Positions 58,815-64,000 of a DNA stretch of 64,000 bases are shown one piece after another. The notes under the pieces were generated by a model, which saw only the letters and a list, made by a program, of their open reading frames with translations, searched no databases and had not been told where the DNA came from. The stretch's first letter is position 1. Each line of letters starts with the position of its first letter. The translations under genes were made by a program, and so were the position numbers. Origin of the DNA: Seiridium cupressi (lineage: Eukaryota; Ascomycota; Sordariomycetes; Amphisphaeriales; Sporocadaceae); assembly GCA_036674765.1 (NCBI GenBank), contig JARVKI010000069.1:62001-126000 (forward strand), given 5' to 3'.

Positions 58815-58961
58815 ATGTCAACATCTCCCACGTGTAACCTGTTCATGAGCACCCCTGAAGCTATACTCTCGGTGCAGCCGGTCCAAATCTTGCGCCTATC
58901 TGAATCTTATACCTCAAAATGCGACTACGTACCCTTTGACATGTTCATGAGTTATTTCTAA
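58815..58961 (+). other. Upstream ORF in TRK1 leader (48 codons)
   Basis: ATG at 58815, TAA at 58959-58961, 48 residues. It would be removed if a leader intron starting at 58745 spans it. Translation is not known. Confidence 0.3.
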
Positions 58962-58994
58962 AGAAAAGGAAAAGAAAAAAAGAAAAAGAAAAAG
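58960..58994. repeat. A/G-rich tract
   Basis: AAAGAAAAGG-type purine tract of about 35 nt in the TRK1 leader, immediately after the stop of the 48-codon upstream ORF. Confidence 0.7.
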
Positions 58995-59220
58995 TCGACC
59001 TCGACTCTAAAAGTCATTCGAAACTCGATAGACCCTCACTCTCTTCGATTCCTACTCGTGTAGTTCCTTGGCACTTGTCTGGAACTGCACCAGCTTTCCT
59101 ATTTGCTACGGCACCAGTCCTCCTTGTCTATCTGTCCTAACATTCGAGTTCGCCAATCACCTCACATCTCTTCAGAGCGCTCGCTGACTTTCGGATAGCC
59201 GCAATATCTGCATAGCTATC

Positions 59221-59286
59221 ATGCTTGACAATCTCACATCCAACTCAAACCCTGAAGCTCTCAGTCAACAGCTCAGCAGCTCCTGA
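59221..59286 (+). other. Upstream ORF in TRK1 leader (21 codons)
   Basis: ATG at 59221 begins a 21-residue frame rich in Ser, Asn and Gln that stops at 59286, 92 nt before the TRK1 start. It is the nearest upstream ORF and could modulate translation of the transporter. This is inference from position. Confidence 0.35.
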
Positions 59287-59378
59287 CACAGAGCTCGAAT
59301 TTTTATTTTTTATTTTTTTCCGGGCCAGTGGGCTGAAATCCCGCCTTTATTGTTCCAGCACGCCAAATTGATTACAAG

Positions 59379-62042
59379 ATGGCGACAGCTAAACTAAAGG
59401 AAGCTGCTCAGACTGCGGGAAGGTGGCTTTTGGCCCTCCGCCCGTCGTTTCTGGCGCCCAATCCGCATTTCAACTTCATCACAGTACATTACTTCATCAT
59501 CATCGGCATGACCATCGTTGGATCTGTCCTCGTATATGGTTCTGGCAGAGGCAATGTGGCTTATATCGACGCCCTCTTCTTCGCCAGCGGTTCCAATACA
59601 CAGGCCGGTCTGAATACCGTTGATGTGAACCTGCTAAACACCTTTCAGCAGGTTGTCCTCTTCTTGAGCTGCATGGTAACGAATCCCATCGCTATCAATT
59701 CCGGGGTTGTATTTCTTCGTCTGTATTGGTTCGAGAAAAGGTTTCGAGGTCTTGTGAAGGACGCAAGAACGAGACGGGCGACTATCACCAAGACTCGATC
59801 CAAGGCCAAGAACAATGCTGTCGATCTGGAAAGGGGCGTTGGTGGCCGGAATATCAGGGTCATGCACAATACCGCCAAGGCTTCCCGTATGACAAACGAT
59901 GGGATCTTGTTGGATGAGTATGACATGAACGCAGCGAACCAGTCACATCCCGGATTGGAGCGGCTGAATTCCCCAAACCTCGATGTTCCCGTTTCGCCTC
60001 GTGATCCCACCATCAAGTTCTCGGACAAGGTCAAAAGAAGTGACGCCCTTGACGACGCAGAGGAGAACGATGGACAGCCGTTCCCTGGCAAACGAACTGA
60101 AGCCGAGCATATTGCCATCCTGGAGAGACAGCGGAATGAAGACAAAGGCACGTTGCGCATTCCCGGTCCTCGAGATGCGGAACGAGGCGTGCTACCAGAG
60201 GAGCTGGAGCATGGCCACTTGGATGAAGACTACATCAGCCCTTTGGACCCAGTTCCACGCGGTTCTAGCTTCGCAGCCCCCCAACGTGACTCGACGGAGC
60301 CAACACGAGTCTCCTCAAATCAAGACGGGCAAAAGACGATCACCATTACAGAGCCTGACCACCCAAAGCGCGCCGAGATCGCGGAGGATTTCGAAGCAGC
60401 TTCCAAGACTCTATCCGCCTTGAAGTTTCGCAGACCGCGGGGTAACGGGGAACGAATGCATCACACCGCCACCAACGAGGAATCACATAACCCCCTGCGG
60501 CGCATCAAGACGGCACTGTCCCATAATAAGCACGTGGATCCAATGCCGTATCTCAGCTGGCAACCGACTCTTGGCCGCAATTCCGAATTCTTGGACTTGA
60601 CGGAAGAGCAGAGGGAGGAGCTCGGCGGTATAGAGTATCGGTCTCTGAAGACGCTGGCAGTGGTGACGACCTGCTACTTCTTCGGCTTCTGGATATTTGG
60701 AATCATCTGCCTGCTGCCGTGGATCTTAGTTAACAACGATTTCTATGGCTCTGTCGTCGATAACTCAGGGGCGAATCGGCCCTGGTGGGCTATCTTCACG
60801 GCCAACTCGGCCTTCATGGATCTTGGCTTCACCTTGACCTCGGACAGCATGAACTCGTTCAACACTGCCATATTCCCCCTTTTGATCATGTCGTTCCTCA
60901 TTGTCATTGGTAACACGGGCTTCCCCATCATGCTACGTTTCTGCATCTGGGTCACTTCACTCTTCGTGTCTCATGGCTCGGGCTTGTGGGAGGAGCTTCG
61001 CTTCTTGCTGGACCACCCTCGGCGGTGTTTCACTCTGTTGTTCCCTTCCACCGCCACTTGGTGGCTTTTTCTCATCCTGGTCGTCCTCAACGGAGTCGAC
61101 CTTATCCTCTTCATCATCCTCGACCTGGGCACGGGCGCAGTTGCCGAATTGCCTCTTAACATTCGGTTCTTGGATGGCTGGTTTCAAGCTGCATCGACGA
61201 GGACGGCTGGTTTCTCTGTCATCAACCTCTCGTCGATCCATCCCGCAGTCCAGACATCTTACCTCATCATGATGTACATTTCTGTCTTTCCCATTGCCAT
61301 CTCAGTGCGCCGGACCAACGTCTATGAGGAGAAATCACTTGGCTTGTATGGCTCGGCACAGGATATCGAGGAGCGTAACGAGAACGGATTTTCCTACGTC
61401 GGAGCCCATTTGCGTCGGCAATTGTCGTTCGATTTGTGGTATATCTTCATTGGTTATTTCATCATCACAATCTCCGAGGGGCCACGCCTCATGTCTGGGG
61501 ACATATCCATGTTTGGGGTGTTGTTCGAGATTGTCAGTGCGTACGGCACCGTGGGGCTCAGTCTGGGCTACACGGGGATCAACGCATCGCTCTGCTCCCA
61601 ATTCTCCGTGGTCGGCAAGCTCGTCGTGATTGCCATGATGATCCGTGGTCGACATCGTGGTCTGCCATACGGTCTCGATCGAGCTATCCTGCTACCTAGC
61701 GAGTCGCTCAACCGTAAGGAGGCCGAGGAGGCCGAGGTCAGACTCCAGCGTCGGCAATCTGCCGTATCGCTTGCACGTCCCACAAGCTTGGCTAGAGGCC
61801 GTAGCCGCAGCATTGAAAACAGGAGAAACGTCCTGGCGCAGTTCTTGCATCCTGGCCCAACGTACCCAATGCACTCTCTCTCCGTGTCTAAGGCTGACAC
61901 AGTCGGACGCAACTCCTTTGTCCATAAACCGAGTGAAGATCTGCGGCGGACATTCTCTGAGCCCGGCAGCGGCGAAGATGAATCCGATAGGTCGGCGCCC
62001 AAGCCGAGGAGATCGGAGACACAGCCAGCATTTTTGCATTAG
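59379..62042 (+). CDS. TRK1: High-affinity potassium transporter TRK1
   Basis: A plasma-membrane K+ uptake protein of the Trk/Ktr/HKT family. One uninterrupted exon, 887 residues, with start context CAAGATGGC. It shows the four-fold membrane-pore-membrane plan. Pore 1 is around FFASGSNTQAGLNTVD (residues about 66-82). A long hydrophilic cytosolic loop follows (about 130-415), typical of fungal TRK. Pore 2 is FMDLGFTLTSDSMNSF (about 475), pore 3 ASTRTAGFSVINL (about 605) and pore 4 SAYGTVGLSLGYTG (about 720). The signature VVIAMMIRGRHRGLPYGLDRA closes the core, and a polar C-terminal tail of about 130 residues follows. Pores 2-4 show the selectivity-filter glycine. Confidence 0.96.
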   Translation: MATAKLKEAAQTAGRWLLALRPSFLAPNPHFNFITVHYFIIIGMTIVGSVLVYGSGRGNVAYIDALFFASGSNTQAGLNTVDVNLLNTFQQVVLFLSCMVTNPIAINSGVVFLRLYWFEKRFRGLVKDARTRRATITKTRSKAKNNAVDLERGVGGRNIRVMHNTAKASRMTNDGILLDEYDMNAANQSHPGLERLNSPNLDVPVSPRDPTIKFSDKVKRSDALDDAEENDGQPFPGKRTEAEHIAILERQRNEDKGTLRIPGPRDAERGVLPEELEHGHLDEDYISPLDPVPRGSSFAAPQRDSTEPTRVSSNQDGQKTITITEPDHPKRAEIAEDFEAASKTLSALKFRRPRGNGERMHHTATNEESHNPLRRIKTALSHNKHVDPMPYLSWQPTLGRNSEFLDLTEEQREELGGIEYRSLKTLAVVTTCYFFGFWIFGIICLLPWILVNNDFYGSVVDNSGANRPWWAIFTANSAFMDLGFTLTSDSMNSFNTAIFPLLIMSFLIVIGNTGFPIMLRFCIWVTSLFVSHGSGLWEELRFLLDHPRRCFTLLFPSTATWWLFLILVVLNGVDLILFIILDLGTGAVAELPLNIRFLDGWFQAASTRTAGFSVINLSSIHPAVQTSYLIMMYISVFPIAISVRRTNVYEEKSLGLYGSAQDIEERNENGFSYVGAHLRRQLSFDLWYIFIGYFIITISEGPRLMSGDISMFGVLFEIVSAYGTVGLSLGYTGINASLCSQFSVVGKLVVIAMMIRGRHRGLPYGLDRAILLPSESLNRKEAEEAEVRLQRRQSAVSLARPTSLARGRSRSIENRRNVLAQFLHPGPTYPMHSLSVSKADTVGRNSFVHKPSEDLRRTFSEPGSGEDESDRSAPKPRRSETQPAFLH

Positions 62043-63264
62043 AAGCGCAACAGTACTTCCTCGTCTACTTGGAACCGAATTTCTTTGCCTAGCGATCCTT
62101 TTAGGCGCAAAACTGTACATTGGTATCTCGGGAGTACCGGGTGATTGGAGGAAGATTGGGCCGGCGTTTAGGATGTGCAGCGAACCAAATGGGACACGGA
62201 AGAATCCTGACTTGGTTCCTTGCGTTTAAGAATAGAAACATACACGAAAGAATTTGTACATAGCACAAAACATCGCGAGGTGTAACCTGAGCTCACAAGA
62301 ATAATACATACAAGACACCATTTGTTCTCATGTCGCTTCACGCTCGCAGTTATCTCAACCGTGGCCTATGGCAGTAATCATCGCTAGTGGCTCAAGTGTC
62401 TCGAAGGCGCCGTAGTAGTGGCAGCTTCAGCCACGACTCGGAGGCACTCTACTGCGACAATGACTCTCCAATGGACCAAGCAATTTCTCAATCCCACATC
62501 TACTTAACATGACGTGATGTCGACTGGGATTCATCGAGAGCTCCTTGCGTAGTCAAGGTCTATGGTGCGACCTTAAGGCTCCTTCCCCTATTTCCCTCTG
62601 ACTGCCTGAAGTGGGATCAGCGAACCAGGCGCTGTTTTGGTGATCGTTCTGCTTGTGGACATCTACTTGATAAATGGAGACATTTAAAGCACATTAGGAA
62701 AATGCATTTGACTACTCATATATCGTTGAGATGGGACAGTTAGTCGTTGTAGCATGACTAGCCTCGAGCCTGTGGCAAGGTGCCAAAAAAGGAAACCGAT
62801 TGCAGGACGGCCACAGGTCCTTTCAGGAGAGCAAGCTCCAACTCCGAGGATTCCATAGGCACCGCCTGGGATTGATAGGCATGATGATAATGGGCTTTGT
62901 TGAGCTCCTCAGGCACCTACCGGAAATGATTCGTGTATGGTCGATGGTATACATTTTGTTCTTAACGCCATATTGTTCGACTATTGATACCCCAAGACCA
63001 GAGAGGCGCCTGAACTTGGACTAAAATTAAGGAATTGTATAGTATGTATAGGCTAGATACTTATGGTATGATGGGAACTGACCAATCTCATGTTTGGAAC
63101 ATAGTTGGGGTTGTTATAAATGCCAGCGATATCTTAGAATGGGGAGAAATGTAGATAAAATGGCGCCTTGACATCAAGGTCGACTTTTGTTACCCAGGAA
63201 ACATTACAACTAATACGACTCCGATCTTAAAAAAATAAGAAGACTGAGATGATAGCTCCACTCT
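62043..63264. other. TRK1 downstream intergenic region
   Basis: About 1.2 kb with the TRK1 3' end. From 62640 onward it is AT-rich. No gene or structured element is supported. Confidence 0.45.
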
Positions 63265-63597
63265 CTAGTTATCTAGTTGGTAAAAACGGCCAGAGGTATA
63301 TGCGCCAAATCGAAGAAAATGTTCCAAGTAGGCTCCAGTCATGACGAACTTTGTAGCATCTATTAATCCTTTCACCGTCTGGCAGATGGTCCATACTTCG
63401 GACTGGGTCGAATCCCGGATCCCTCGTCCTTCATCCACATCATTAGCGTATGTTTTCCATATAACCGAATCACTCTTCCGGACACTGTAGTTGCCCTCGT
63501 CACGCCACTGCTTGGAATGCTCAATGGTGCCCTCGAAAGTCTGACTGCGTGACCCAACTATCCGCCAGGAACTTGATGAGTGACTAACTATGATCAA
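63265..63597 (-). CDS. Unassigned ORF, possibly the 3' part of a gene
   Basis: An open frame of 110 codons with a protein-like composition (SQTFEGTIEHSKQWRDEG, SVRKSDSVIWKTYAND) and no domain I recognise. It may be the last exon of a minus-strand gene beginning to the right of 63600. No upstream exon could be joined with confidence, and stops interrupt the frame upstream. It could also be a relic. Confidence 0.28.
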   Translation of the reverse strand: MIIVSHSSSSWRIVGSRSQTFEGTIEHSKQWRDEGNYSVRKSDSVIWKTYANDVDEGRGIRDSTQSEVWTICQTVKGLIDATKFVMTGAYLEHFLRFGAYTSGRFYQLDN

Positions 63598-64000
63598 GTG
63601 GGAAGAGAGGATACCCTGTTGCCCTCAGTTAAATTGAACCATCCAAATCGAGGAGCTGGTGAATTGTTGTTTGAGATCTCCAGTAGTCACATGGAAACAC
63701 TATTTACTCATCACAACCATGAGCTATGCATTCATCTCTCGTGCCCAAACGACAGACCCCAGTCTCTCAAGCCTTGCATTGGTTCTGCAAAGTCCGTGGG
63801 CAATGGGGGCATTGGCACATCCGAAGCAATTTTCCAAGCACCACAAGGCTAGAGACCCCTCGGGGTCCTTCCTTGTCTTAGTTGTTCACAAGACGAATAA
63901 CATGGTCAAGACTAGGTCTACTAGGCGACTAGTTTCACGCAAGCCTTCATCTCCCATTTGTTGTTATTGTGGCAATATGGATTTTCCGAGCCCAGCCCAT
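63598..64000. other. Right edge of window, nothing recognised
   Basis: About 400 bp. Short frames exist on both strands but none can be tied to a family or joined to the ORF at 63265-63597. Confidence 0.4.

Larger units (their letters stand above)
57103..59378. other. SSL2-TRK1 spacer with TRK1 leader
   Basis: About 2.3 kb. A 16-17-nt T run sits near 57347-57363. From about 58200 the sequence looks like promoter and leader of TRK1, with C/T-rich stretches, a GTAAGT at 58745 that may start a leader intron, a purine tract (58960-58994) and small upstream ORFs at 58532-58561, 58699-58713, 58815-58961 and 59221-59286. Confidence 0.5.

Overview
The window is nuclear DNA of a filamentous ascomycete (Pezizomycotina, most likely a Sordariomycete). 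The reasons are spliced genes with short introns of about 50-110 bp (GTAAGT/GTATGT-type donors), a large-subunit secreted catalase, a CAP10-type glycosyltransferase, a TRK potassium transporter, and degenerate retroelement ends whose differences are mostly C-to-T/G-to-A transitions. All exon structures below were assembled by hand by joining open frames at GT..AG boundaries and checking that the phase closes.

Layout: 1-2102 (+) DBP9 RNA helicase, its first residues cut off by the window edge. 3699-7463 (-) SMC3 cohesin ATPase. 7464-11045 long SMC3/MOT1 divergent spacer. 11046-16989 (+) MOT1 TBP-removing ATPase. 19155-19835 (-) AIG2/gamma-glutamylcyclotransferase-like protein. About 20000-20228 retroelement end. 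21818-23086 (-) secreted, GPI-anchored PLC-like phosphodiesterase. 24701-26268 (-) CDC37. 27029-28601 (-) CCDC47-like ER protein. 30241-31413 (+) SRA-YDG domain protein. 31829-32314 (+) parvulin. 33876-34565 (-) eS12 and 35269-36018 (+) uS8, head to head. 37291-39243 (+) GT90 glycosyltransferase. 40393-42921 (-) catalase. 46266-47925 (-) haspin-like kinase. 48359-49190 small membrane ORF plus two hairpin-bearing repeat copies. 50030-53061 (+) PUS7. 54616-57102 (+) SSL2/XPB. 59379-62042 (+) TRK1. 63265-63597 (-) an unassigned ORF.

Most genes are housekeeping: RNA processing and translation (DBP9, PUS7, eS12, uS8, parvulin), transcription (MOT1, SSL2), chromosome biology (SMC3, haspin, SRA protein), protein folding and membrane biogenesis (CDC37, CCDC47-like). 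They do not form an operon or a biosynthetic cluster. Four surface or secretory genes (PLC-like, GT90, catalase, TRK1) are interspersed.

I did not find a convincing new multi-gene system. The best leads are: a three-copy repeat family with a strong conserved hairpin (20.2, 48.97 and 49.14 kb); a head-to-head ribosomal-protein promoter with a telobox-like site; a stand-alone SRA-YDG protein; several micro-exons (13 nt in DBP9, 11 and 18 nt in MOT1, 25 and 23 nt in the catalase, 3 nt of coding in eS12); a stop-free 57-bp intron in CDC37; and a TRK1 leader full of small upstream ORFs. I found no tRNA, rRNA or CRISPR array.
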